DNA of 64,000 nt from Thermoproteota archaeon. Its GTDB lineage: Archaea; Korarchaeota; Korarchaeia; Korarchaeales; Korarchaeaceae. Both the position numbers and the translations under genes were made by a program. Where the stretch lies: the NCBI GenBank assembly GCA_027491785.1, contig JAOZGJ010000101.1, positions 1 to 64,000 on the forward strand, in the 5' to 3' direction. The notes below the pieces were generated by a model. The model searched no databases. It had not been told where the DNA came from and worked only from the letters and a program-made list of their open reading frames with translations. This document shows, piece after piece, positions 18,020-27,062 of this stretch (the first letter of the stretch is position 1; every line of letters starts with the position of its first letter).

Positions 18020-19738
18020 TTGGCTGAGGTGATTACCACCGATGTTGTTATTATTGGATCAGGCTTAGCTGGTCTAAGGGCTGCAATAGAAGCTGCTAGA
18101 AGAAGTGAAGGAAAGCTAGAGGTCTCTGTTGTCACGAAAGTTCATGCCATGAGGTCGCATTCCGTTGCTTATGCAGGAGGGACAGCAGGTATGCTCTATC
18201 CCGATGAGGGGGACAGTTTCGATCTACATGCCTACGATACCATAAAGGGAGCTGCGTGGCTTGCTGATCAGGATGCAGTAGAGCTATTTGTTAGGCTCGC
18301 TCCTCAGGAGATATATCAGTTAGATCATTGGGGCATGCCATGGGCCAGAAGGCCTGATGGAAGGATAAATCAGAGGAGGTTTGGAGGACATAGTTTTCCT
18401 AGGGCCTGCTTCGCAGCCGATAAGACTGGCTTATATGCCATGCAGACCCTTTACGATACCTCCTTAAAGTACGATAACATAAAGTTCTACCATGAGTTCT
18501 TTGTTACATCCCTTCTAATAGAGGACGGCGAATTCAGGGGCATCACAGCTATAGAACTTAGAACAGGAGACTTTTACCTATTTAAAGCCAAGGCCGGTGT
18601 TTTAGCTACTGGAGGAGCTGGTAGGTTGTACTCATTCACCACATATTCTCATTCCTCGACTGCTGATGGAATGGCTATGGCCTATAGAGCTGGTTTGCCA
18701 TTGAAGGACCAGGAGTTCTTCCAGTTTCATCCTACTGGCTTAGTACCATCTGGAATATTGATATCAGAGGCTGTTAGAGGAGAGGGAGGTTATCTGCTGA
18801 ATAACAAGGGAGAAAGATTCATGAAGAGATATGCGCCAGAAAGGATGGAGCTTGCACCTAGGGATGTGGTTTCTAAGGCTGAGATGACAGAGATACTAGA
18901 AGGTAGAGGGTTTGAAGGTCCTGGTGGGTTAGATTATGTTTTACTTGATATGAGACATCTTGGTGAGGACAAAATAAATGAAAGGCTTCCTCACATAAGG
19001 GAGACAGCGATCAGATTTGCAGGCGTTGACCCCGTAGAGGAGCCAATGCCGGTGAGACCCGTTGCCCATTACAGCATGGGAGGGGTGCACGCTAACATTT
19101 ATGGTGCTACTCCTGCTAGAGGGCTCTGGGCTGCAGGAGAGGTAGCTTGCATCAGCTTACATGGAGCTAATAGGCTGGGAACGAACTCCTCCATTGATTG
19201 CCTAGTTTACGGCATGTTAACCGGAAGGCAGGCAGCTGAGTATGCCATGAAAAATCATATAAGGGATGTTTCGCCGGAAAAAGTTGCTAATGAGGAGAAG
19301 AGGATCTTTGATCGTATCCTTAAGGGCGCTACAGGTGAGAATCCATATCAGATAAGGAGGGAAATGCAGGACACAATGTCCAAACACGTATATGTATTTA
19401 GAGATGAGAAAGGACTTAAAGAGGCAATTAAAAAGCTTAAAGAGCTGAGAGAGAGATTCGGTGAAGGCCATGTGGCCGATAAAAGTAGGGAGTACAACAC
19501 GAACCTAGTTCACGTCCTTGAGTTAGATGCTATGCTTGAGGTAGCTTATGTAGTTGCCAGAGCTGCCTTAAACAGAACTGAGACCAGGGGAGCCCATACC
19601 AGATTAGATTATCCCAAGAGAGATGATAAGAACTGGCTGAAGCATACCTTGATAGCTAGAGGGCCTGATGGCGAACCACAGTTCAGCTACCTTCCCGTGG
19701 TGATAACTAAGTGGCCTCCCACCGAGAGGAAGTATTGA
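18020..19738 (+). CDS. sdhA: Succinate dehydrogenase/fumarate reductase flavoprotein
   Basis: VIIGSGLAGLRAAIEA, RSHSVAYAGG, HPTG, TTG start with SD. Confidence 0.96.
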   Translation: MAEVITTDVVIIGSGLAGLRAAIEAARRSEGKLEVSVVTKVHAMRSHSVAYAGGTAGMLYPDEGDSFDLHAYDTIKGAAWLADQDAVELFVRLAPQEIYQLDHWGMPWARRPDGRINQRRFGGHSFPRACFAADKTGLYAMQTLYDTSLKYDNIKFYHEFFVTSLLIEDGEFRGITAIELRTGDFYLFKAKAGVLATGGAGRLYSFTTYSHSSTADGMAMAYRAGLPLKDQEFFQFHPTGLVPSGILISEAVRGEGGYLLNNKGERFMKRYAPERMELAPRDVVSKAEMTEILEGRGFEGPGGLDYVLLDMRHLGEDKINERLPHIRETAIRFAGVDPVEEPMPVRPVAHYSMGGVHANIYGATPARGLWAAGEVACISLHGANRLGTNSSIDCLVYGMLTGRQAAEYAMKNHIRDVSPEKVANEEKRIFDRILKGATGENPYQIRREMQDTMSKHVYVFRDEKGLKEAIKKLKELRERFGEGHVADKSREYNTNLVHVLELDAMLEVAYVVARAALNRTETRGAHTRLDYPKRDDKNWLKHTLIARGPDGEPQFSYLPVVITKWPPTERKY

Positions 19739-19747
19739 GGTGATTAT

Positions 19748-20173
19748 ATGGGGGCTGAAAGGGAGTATGAAGAGTATTACGCTAAGAATATGAGGGGAAT
19801 TTCTGGTTGGTTTAAAGTAAGAGCTTATACGTTGGAAAGATGGCTTTATGCAGCTCATAGGGTAACGGGAGTTCTCATAGTCCTATGGATCATAACCCAC
19901 CTATACTATGTGGGTTGGCATCCCGGTGTATGGTGGGATGCATTGCTCGGTTTGGTGATTACATTCCATGTAGCTAATGGTATCAGGCTCATCCTAGTTG
20001 AGCTAGGACTGGGAATAGGCAAACCATTAAGAGTAAAGAAGCCCTCTCAGAGGCCAGTATCTATAGAGGGAGTACAGAAGTACATTATAGTTGCTTCTCT
20101 CGCGCTCTTCATCATACTTGCCGTAGTCTGGTCGTACTATGCCCTTCTAGTTAAGCCTCTGATGGGAGGGTGA
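19748..20173 (+). CDS. sdhC: Succinate dehydrogenase membrane subunit C
   Basis: RWLYAAHRVTGVLIVLWIITHLYY, between sdhA and sdhB. Confidence 0.85.
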   Translation: MGAEREYEEYYAKNMRGISGWFKVRAYTLERWLYAAHRVTGVLIVLWIITHLYYVGWHPGVWWDALLGLVITFHVANGIRLILVELGLGIGKPLRVKKPSQRPVSIEGVQKYIIVASLALFIILAVVWSYYALLVKPLMGG

Positions 20174-20174
20174 G

Positions 20175-20504
20175 GTGATATCCATGAGAGAGTCTACGAT
20201 CATGTTTCTTCACTATTTTGCCGCTATAGTGATTATTATAACAGGATTTATCCATTTATTAGCGAATAACGATCCAACAATAGGTCCTTTGATAAAAAAT
20301 AATACAGCTCTTTATGTGGGCAATATGGCGATATTCCTAGCTGCCCTCCTCTACCATGCCCTAAATGGTGTGAGAGTTATATTGATCGAAATGGTACCTA
20401 ACAGGTGTTGGACCAGGTGGATAGGCTGGGGCCTCCTTATAATAGGGATTATAGTATACGCAGCTGGGCTTCAGGTTTTGCTTATGGCTCTCGGCTTAGT
20501 ATGA
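20175..20504 (+). CDS. sdhD: Succinate dehydrogenase membrane subunit D
   Basis: Three TM segments, HALNGVRVILIEM, operon position. Confidence 0.82.
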   Translation: MISMRESTIMFLHYFAAIVIIITGFIHLLANNDPTIGPLIKNNTALYVGNMAIFLAALLYHALNGVRVILIEMVPNRCWTRWIGWGLLIIGIIVYAAGLQVLLMALGLV

Positions 20505-20505
20505 G

Positions 20506-21384
20506 GTGATAAAGATGGCGGAAGCTAAAGAATTTGTTCTTCCTCCAGAGGTAATAGAAGAAACTATAAAGGCTTCAAAGGAATTATGGAAGCCTATAGG
20601 GAAGGTAAAATTCAGGATATATCGCTATAATCCTAAGGAAGATTATGCTCCTCACTGGGAAGAATATGATGTTGAGGTTTCGAAGGGGACTACTGTCCTA
20701 GATGCTCTCCTCTTCATAAAGGGTGAGATAGATTCTACGGTTAGCTTTAGATATTCTTGCAGGATGGGACTATGCGGTTCTTGTGCCATGATGATAAATG
20801 GGAAGCAGATGCTCGCTTGCCAGACTAGAGTCGTCGACGTAGTGGGAGAGAAAGGTGTTGTGGAGTTAAGACCTCTAGATAACTTTCCTGTAGAGAGAGA
20901 TCTGGCTGCTGACTTCACCAAGTTCTTTGAGAAGCATAAGGCAGTAAAGCCTTACATAATAAGGAGAGATGAAGTTGAACTAAATTACCCAACTGGGCCT
21001 TATAAGCAGCCTCCTGATGAATACGCGAAATTCTACCAATTTACAGATTGTATTAAATGTGGCGCATGTCTATCAGCCTGTCCTACAGCTGCTACCGATT
21101 ATGAATACCTAGGACCTCAAGCTCTAGCTCAGGCTTACAGGTACAGCATAGACAACAGGGATGAAGGGTTCAATGAGAGGTTAGCTGTAATAGATACGGC
21201 GCATGGATGTTGGCGTTGTCATTTCGCTGCTTCATGCTCGGATGTATGTCCCAGAGGGGTTGATCCTGCTCAGGGAATACAGCTACTTAAGGGCCTCATA
21301 ATAAAGAAGAAGCTAGGCTACAAGATGCATAGACCAGCTGAAGCTTTACCTGCTAAGGTTAAGCCTAAGGAGAAGGAAGAGTAA
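20506..21384 (+). CDS. sdhB: Succinate dehydrogenase iron-sulfur subunit
   Basis: CRMGLCGSC, CIKCGACLSACP, CSDVCP cluster motifs. Confidence 0.96.
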   Translation: MIKMAEAKEFVLPPEVIEETIKASKELWKPIGKVKFRIYRYNPKEDYAPHWEEYDVEVSKGTTVLDALLFIKGEIDSTVSFRYSCRMGLCGSCAMMINGKQMLACQTRVVDVVGEKGVVELRPLDNFPVERDLAADFTKFFEKHKAVKPYIIRRDEVELNYPTGPYKQPPDEYAKFYQFTDCIKCGACLSACPTAATDYEYLGPQALAQAYRYSIDNRDEGFNERLAVIDTAHGCWRCHFAASCSDVCPRGVDPAQGIQLLKGLIIKKKLGYKMHRPAEALPAKVKPKEKEE

Positions 21385-21462
21385 CCCTCCTCTCTCATAC
21401 ATTTCATTTTTACTCTTTATAGCATAGTTACTCCTTATAAATTGGTTCTTCTCTGTTAATTT

Positions 21463-21518
21463 GGGAGATGAGGAAGACTAAGAGCTGATTAATGAAGATT
21501 TTGCCGAGTCCTGATCCC
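21463..21518 (+). ncRNA. C/D-box guide sRNA candidate
   Basis: Terminal stem GGGA/TCCC; C ATGAGGA (21468-21474), D' CTGA (21485-21488), C' ATGAAGA (21492-21498), D CTGA (21511-21514); TATA-like TTATAAAT centred about 25 nt upstream. Confidence 0.75.
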
Positions 21519-21631
21519 TTATAATGTTTTTATCCTAGAAATGGAGTCCTGAGACATTGGATGGGATATATAGGATGAGAAAGGACGGAATTATGGTAAA
21601 ATGTTAAAGTAGTACAGGGTATGCCCTAGAC

Positions 21632-22300
21632 TTGCTTAGATTAAAAATTAGAACGGTGATAAGGTTGAATAAAATCAGCGATATAGTAATGGAAGTAAAA
21701 AAATTAAAAGAAAGTAGTATAGCGAAGATAGTAAAAGAGAGGATAAAGGAGTTCGAGGAAATTGGTAAAGGTAGTAATGAGGAGATATTTAAGGAGTTAG
21801 CTTTCTGTCTGCTAACTGCAAATTACAGTGCTGAAGGTGGAATGAAAATACAAAGATTATTGGATGAAGGTTTAATAACACTTCCTGAAGAGGAACTAGA
21901 AAGGAGATTAAGGGATCTGGGACATCGTTTTCCCAAGACCAGAGCCAAATACATAGTTAATGCTAGGAAGCTTATTCCAAGGCTTAAGGATATTTTAGGA
22001 AGCTTAAATGATGAAAAAGCTTTAAGGGAATGGCTTGTAAAGAACGTTAAAGGATTGGGATACAAAGAAGCAAGCCACTTCCTTAGAAATGTAGGATTCA
22101 AAAATCTAGCCATAGTAGATTTTCATATTGTGGATTTACTGGTTAGATATGGCCTGATAGAGAAGCCAAAAAGCATGACTAAAAGGAGATATATGGAGAT
22201 AGAGGACCTGTTAGAGCAGATAGCGCGGGAAACGGAGCTAAGTCTCGCGGAGCTCGACCTATACCTTTGGTACATGGAAACAGGAAAGATTCTTAAATAG
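21632..22300 (+). CDS. N-glycosylase/DNA lyase (Ogg2-like HhH-GPD)
   Basis: LLTANYSAEGGMK, GLGYKEASHFLRNVGFKNLAIVDFHI. Confidence 0.85.
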   Translation: MLRLKIRTVIRLNKISDIVMEVKKLKESSIAKIVKERIKEFEEIGKGSNEEIFKELAFCLLTANYSAEGGMKIQRLLDEGLITLPEEELERRLRDLGHRFPKTRAKYIVNARKLIPRLKDILGSLNDEKALREWLVKNVKGLGYKEASHFLRNVGFKNLAIVDFHIVDLLVRYGLIEKPKSMTKRRYMEIEDLLEQIARETELSLAELDLYLWYMETGKILK

Positions 22301-22325
22301 GAATTAGAGGACTCTAGGAGGACCT

Positions 22326-22793
22326 ATGAAGACTAACTTGAGTCAGGAAATAGCTTCCTTATCCGTCATAGCTGCCGCTTATGCAGTTTTGACACTTGTC
22401 CTAGCGCCTATATCTTTCTATGCCATACAAGTCAGGATTGCTGATGCCTTGCTTGCATTATCTGTGGCTATGGGACCTCCAGCTATCTTAGGGACAACCT
22501 TGGGCTGCTTCATTGCAAATATGCTTGGTCCCTTTGGGATAATGGATGCATTAGGCGGGTCCTTAGCAAATCTAGTGGCCACTACGATAGCATGGAAGCT
22601 TAGAAAGAGACCTTACCTAGCCTTGGCCCAGCTCCCAATAACAGTCTCCCTAATAGTCTCCATGTATTTGAATCAGCTTTTGAACCTTCCATTCCTAGAG
22701 ATGTTCCTCTATATTCTTATAGGATCCATAATATCCATCGATGTGATAGGATTAGCTCTTCTTAAGGCCTACCAAAAGCTATACCATACCTAG
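22326..22793 (+). CDS. QueT family transporter
   Basis: Hydrophobic; QVRIADALLAL...GPPAILGTTLGCFIANMLGPFGIMDALGGSLANL. Confidence 0.8.
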   Translation: MKTNLSQEIASLSVIAAAYAVLTLVLAPISFYAIQVRIADALLALSVAMGPPAILGTTLGCFIANMLGPFGIMDALGGSLANLVATTIAWKLRKRPYLALAQLPITVSLIVSMYLNQLLNLPFLEMFLYILIGSIISIDVIGLALLKAYQKLYHT

Positions 22794-22862
22794 GGTTCGT
22801 TAATAGGCTTATTTTTACTTTGATTTTTTCGATAGTAAATGAAATGATATTTCTCTGGGAGT

Positions 22863-22914
22863 TATATTAACATAAGATCGACAAGCTCATGTTAATATAT
22901 TTTTTATTTATTTT
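22863..22914 (+). terminator. Inverted repeat followed by T-rich tract
   Basis: TATATTAACAT ... ATGTTAATATA (11-bp arms, 22863-22873/22889-22899) then ATTTTTTATTTATTTT. Confidence 0.5.
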
Positions 22915-23021
22915 CTCTCCGTAACATAATGATTTTTAATGTATCAAGGAGGTAGAGGTTGGTAAAATCTATAAACGCCGATTAGATCAGCTATACCCAT
23001 CAATTCTAACAGGGTGATTAT

Positions 23022-24107
23022 ATGAGAGCAGATAGGAGAGTAGGTATAGTTGGGTGGGGAGTTTACATTCCTAAATGGAGGATAAGATCAGAAGAACTTG
23101 CTAGAGGATGGGGCAGAGATTGGAATAGATATGCGGCAGGCATAATGGTTCAAGAAAAGAGCGTACCGGGCATAGACGAAGATACATTCACCATAGCATA
23201 TGAGGCTTCAATTAATGCCCTGAGGAGAGCCCGTATAGATGCTTCTAAGCTGAGAGCAGTCTATGTAGGAACAGAATCTAAGCCCTATGCAGTTAAGACC
23301 ACAGCTACTATGCTTATAGAGGCTTTAGGGGCTGGAGGAGAGAAGAGACTCACCACAGGAGCTGACTACGAGTTCGCCTGTAAAGCAGGTACTGAAGCAG
23401 TACAAGCGATTATAGGGCTTATAGGATCTAATATGATAGATTATGGACTTGCAGTAGGGGCCGATACTGCCCAGGGAGCTCCTGGAGATGCTCTAGAGTA
23501 CACTGCAGCTGCTGGAGGTGCTGCATATGTGCTAGGCCCAGTAACGGATTCAGTAGCTATCATAGAAGCCTCTCTCTCCCATGTGACAGATACGCCTGAT
23601 TTCTGGAGAAGGCAGCATGAGCATTATCCGGCTCATACAAGGGCCTTTACAGGCGGACCTGCTTATTTCAAGCATATAATGACAGCGGCAAAAGAGTTAA
23701 TGGATTTCATGGGAATGAGACCCGAAGATTATGATTATGCTATATTCCACCAGCCAAACGGTAAGTATCCGCTAAGAGTAGGCACTAGACTTGGTTTCAC
23801 TCCGGATAAGGTAAAGCCTGGTCTGATGACTCCTTACATAGGGAATACGTACAGTGGGTCAGCGCTGGTTGGTTTAGCAGCTGTCCTAGATCAGGCAAAG
23901 CCAGGGCAGCGTATCCTAGTTGTGTCATTCGGCTCTGGAGCCGGTAGCGATGCATTTCATATAGAGGTCACCGATGGTATTGAGGAAGTACAGGATCTTG
24001 CTCCTAAAACGCTAGATTATGTTAATAGAAAAGAATACGTTGATTATACGACTTATGCTCGCTATAGAAGAATGATACGTATGCTTCATGATTTCAGCTC
24101 TTACTAG
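23022..24107 (+). CDS. Hydroxymethylglutaryl-CoA synthase
   Basis: VGIVGWGVYIPKWRI, YEFACKAGTEA, archaeal HMGS type. Confidence 0.94.
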   Translation: MRADRRVGIVGWGVYIPKWRIRSEELARGWGRDWNRYAAGIMVQEKSVPGIDEDTFTIAYEASINALRRARIDASKLRAVYVGTESKPYAVKTTATMLIEALGAGGEKRLTTGADYEFACKAGTEAVQAIIGLIGSNMIDYGLAVGADTAQGAPGDALEYTAAAGGAAYVLGPVTDSVAIIEASLSHVTDTPDFWRRQHEHYPAHTRAFTGGPAYFKHIMTAAKELMDFMGMRPEDYDYAIFHQPNGKYPLRVGTRLGFTPDKVKPGLMTPYIGNTYSGSALVGLAAVLDQAKPGQRILVVSFGSGAGSDAFHIEVTDGIEEVQDLAPKTLDYVNRKEYVDYTTYARYRRMIRMLHDFSSY

Positions 24108-24118
24108 GGTGATGATTT

Positions 24119-25249
24119 ATGGTATACATAATTGGAGCTGGTCTAACTAATGTCGGAAATCATTGGGATAAGTCTTTAAGGCACCTCGCAGTTGAGGCAT
24201 CTCTAAAGGCATTGGAAGATTGCAGTAAGGATGTAGACTACATAGTTGTCGCAAATGCCTTATCAGGAGTTGTCAGTGGACAGGAAAATCTTGGCTCTTA
24301 CGTGGCTACCCATTTAGGTAAGATAGGTATTCCCGCAGTTAAGGTCGAAGCCGCTGGGGCTTCTGGAGGTGCTGCTGTTCTCTTAGCCAGTAGCTTAATA
24401 TCCTCTGAGATGGCAGACAGGGTGCTCGTTGTAGGTGTAGAGAAGGTTACAGATTATACGGCCCTCGAAGATTCCAATTCAGCTCTCTCTACATCGATAG
24501 ATTCGGAATATGAGGCTTTCCATGGAGGGACGCTGGATGCCATGCATGCTTTGATTATGAGGGCTTACATGAGGAAGTATAATTTACCTAAGGAAGAGTT
24601 TTCTTACCTTCCCCTGCTCATGCATGAAAATGCTGTGGATACCCCTCATGCTCAGCTCAGATTTAAGTTGAAGCCAGAAAGCTACTCTTCCTCCCCAGTT
24701 ATAGCAGAACCTCTAACAATGCTTGATTTAGCACCCCTAGGGGATGGAGCAGCAGCAGTTGTATTGTCTAAGAATGCTGAAGGTAGTAACGGGAATGCCG
24801 AGATAGTCTCCTCTGGGCAAGCCACTGATTCTATATCCATATATAGGAGGAAAGACCTGACAGAGATGCCCTCCATAAAAGCCGCTCTTAAGAGAGCCTT
24901 AGAGAGAACAGAATTCAAGCCAGACTTCTACATAATACACGATTATTCTAGTGTTATGGGGTATATAGCCGTGGAAGAGTTGGGATTAACAGAGAGAGGA
25001 AAAGCATACCATCTATTTAGTAGTGGGGAAGCTAGGAGAGACGGATCCACCCCCATAAATCCAGAGGGAGGACTGAAAGCCAGAGGCAATCCTGTTGGAG
25101 CTACTGGGGTGTACCAGGTGGCTGAGGCATATCTACAAGTGACCGAGAGAGCGAAAGGATGGCAGGTTAAGGGAGCTAAGAGCGGATTAACTCTCAGCAT
25201 TGGGGGAGTGGGAAGCAATTCTGTAATTCACTTGATTAGGGAGGTGTGA
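24119..25249 (+). CDS. Acetyl-CoA acetyltransferase (thiolase family)
   Basis: VEAAGASGGAAV, GGLKARGNPVGATGVYQ; conserved gene order. Confidence 0.92.
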   Translation: MVYIIGAGLTNVGNHWDKSLRHLAVEASLKALEDCSKDVDYIVVANALSGVVSGQENLGSYVATHLGKIGIPAVKVEAAGASGGAAVLLASSLISSEMADRVLVVGVEKVTDYTALEDSNSALSTSIDSEYEAFHGGTLDAMHALIMRAYMRKYNLPKEEFSYLPLLMHENAVDTPHAQLRFKLKPESYSSSPVIAEPLTMLDLAPLGDGAAAVVLSKNAEGSNGNAEIVSSGQATDSISIYRRKDLTEMPSIKAALKRALERTEFKPDFYIIHDYSSVMGYIAVEELGLTERGKAYHLFSSGEARRDGSTPINPEGGLKARGNPVGATGVYQVAEAYLQVTERAKGWQVKGAKSGLTLSIGGVGSNSVIHLIREV

Positions 25250-25252
25250 GGT

Positions 25253-25663
25253 ATGTGGGCATATTGGCAAAGTGTACCCGCTCACTGGAGGGAAATACCA
25301 GCTAGATATAGGCTAGAAGGTGGTAAATGTAGAGATTGCGGCTATACAATGATACCTAAGGAGGATGTATGTCCTGTTTGTGGTTCCACCAACATCGAGA
25401 CGATCAAGCTTCCTAGGAAGGGAAAGATACTAAATCACACTGTTGTATGGAATGCTCCTAGAGGATATGAGTACTACACGCCATACGTACTGGCCATTGT
25501 AGAGTTAGAAGATGGAAGTAGGGTAATGGCCCAGTTAACTGATATTTCTCCTTCAGAAGTAAAAGAAGGAATGGAAGTGGAGATGGTAATAAGGAAAACT
25601 AAGGTAAGCGGAGAATCAGGTATTATAGCCTACTCATACAAGTTCAGACCGGTAATCCGGTGA
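25253..25663 (+). CDS. DUF35 Zn-ribbon/OB-fold protein
   Basis: CRDCGYTMIPKEDVCPVCGS plus OB-fold; third gene of the HMGS-thiolase operon. Confidence 0.92.
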   Translation: MWAYWQSVPAHWREIPARYRLEGGKCRDCGYTMIPKEDVCPVCGSTNIETIKLPRKGKILNHTVVWNAPRGYEYYTPYVLAIVELEDGSRVMAQLTDISPSEVKEGMEVEMVIRKTKVSGESGIIAYSYKFRPVIR

Positions 25664-25698
25664 TCTCTCTTTCTCTACTATCCTACTTACTTTACTTT

Positions 25699-25714
25699 AT
25701 TTTTTATTTATTTT
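25699..25714 (+). terminator. T-rich terminator-like tract
   Basis: ATTTTTTATTTATTTT after the HMGS operon; same 16-mer as 22899-22914. Confidence 0.5.
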
Positions 25715-25729
25715 ATACCAGAAAGGAAG

Positions 25730-27058
25730 ATGACCCTGCACTATAGAGGAAGAGTTGGTAATGTACTCTCTAGCTTGGGAATAGAGGATTATGACAGGAT
25801 ACGCGTCATAAAGGATGAGGAAGTTTACGAGGGTATTCTAATACCTAGACCGGAGATCTTGGATGATGAGCATCTCATAATAAAGCTTGATAATGGATAT
25901 AACATAGGGATAAACATAGAAGGAGCTAAAATAGAGCTAATCAGCAAAGAGAAGCCTTCTAGAGAGAAGAAAATACCTGAGTTAAAGTACAAGGAGGATT
26001 TACCCTTTGTTCCCCTAATAGTTACCGGAGGAACGATAACTTCTAAGGTTGATTATTCTACCGGTGCCGTTATAACCCACGAGAAACCGGAAGAATTGCT
26101 TGATATTGTACCTGAGCTTGCTAACATTATTAACACGAAGTATATTACTCTGTTCTCGGAATTCAGTGAGAACCTCACACCAAGCCACTGGAAGCTCATA
26201 GCTAGAGCCGTATATGAACAGTTGAGAGGAGGAGCTGATGGTGTCCTCATAGCCCATGGTACTGATACCATGCATTACACAGCAGCCGCTTTATCATTCA
26301 TGCTCCGTAACCTAGATAAACCGGTAGTCCTTGTAGGATCGCAGAGGTCCATAGATAGACCCTCTACAGACGCTGTTCTAAATTTAATAGCTGCAGCTAG
26401 GGTCGCTGCAGAAAGCCCTATAGCTGAATCGGTCATTGTGATGCATGGTGGCCCAAGCGATGAATATGCCCATGTCATAAGGGGAGTGAGAGCTAGGAAG
26501 ATGCACACGTCCAGAAGAGATGCTTTTCAGCCTATAAATGAGCCACCTATTGCGAGAGTGACGTATGATGACGTGAAACTTTTAACAGAAAACTTCAGGA
26601 GGAGGAAGGAAGGACCTAGTGAAGTAGAGCTTGACGATGCGTTAGATCCTAATGTGGCCTTAGTGCAGATATGGCCAGGAATTCCAAATGGTTATCTCTC
26701 TACTCTCGCCGAGAGATTTAAGGGATTAGTTTTGGCTGGTACTGGGTTAGGTCATACTCCTAGGTACTTAATCCCGGAGATAGCTGAAATAGTGAGAGAC
26801 GGGGTTCCTGTAGTAATTACTTCCCAATGCCTATTTGGTAGGGTGAACCTCAATGTATATGAAACAGGAAGGAGGCTCCTAATGGCTGGCGCAATATCTG
26901 GGGAGGATATGTTACCAGAAGTGGCTTTGGTAAAGTTGATGTATGTATTAGGGCACACAGATGATCTTGAGGAGGTTAGAAAGATGATGAAGGAGGACAT
27001 GGCTGGAGAGATTGGGGCACACTTGGGACTTAATGTATTTCCTCCTTGCTGGAGGTGA
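25730..27058 (+). CDS. gatD: Glu-tRNA(Gln) amidotransferase subunit D
   Basis: VTGGTITSKVDYSTGAV, HGTDTMHYTA asparaginase-like motifs. Confidence 0.95.
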   Translation: MTLHYRGRVGNVLSSLGIEDYDRIRVIKDEEVYEGILIPRPEILDDEHLIIKLDNGYNIGINIEGAKIELISKEKPSREKKIPELKYKEDLPFVPLIVTGGTITSKVDYSTGAVITHEKPEELLDIVPELANIINTKYITLFSEFSENLTPSHWKLIARAVYEQLRGGADGVLIAHGTDTMHYTAAALSFMLRNLDKPVVLVGSQRSIDRPSTDAVLNLIAAARVAAESPIAESVIVMHGGPSDEYAHVIRGVRARKMHTSRRDAFQPINEPPIARVTYDDVKLLTENFRRRKEGPSEVELDDALDPNVALVQIWPGIPNGYLSTLAERFKGLVLAGTGLGHTPRYLIPEIAEIVRDGVPVVITSQCLFGRVNLNVYETGRRLLMAGAISGEDMLPEVALVKLMYVLGHTDDLEEVRKMMKEDMAGEIGAHLGLNVFPPCWR

Positions 27059-27062
27059 CGTC

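Noticed and set aside
26015-26508. Overlapping antisense ORFs inside gatD (and many similar antisense ORFs across the track)
   Set aside because: Opposite strand encodes strongly recognisable conserved proteins; these are shadow ORFs.
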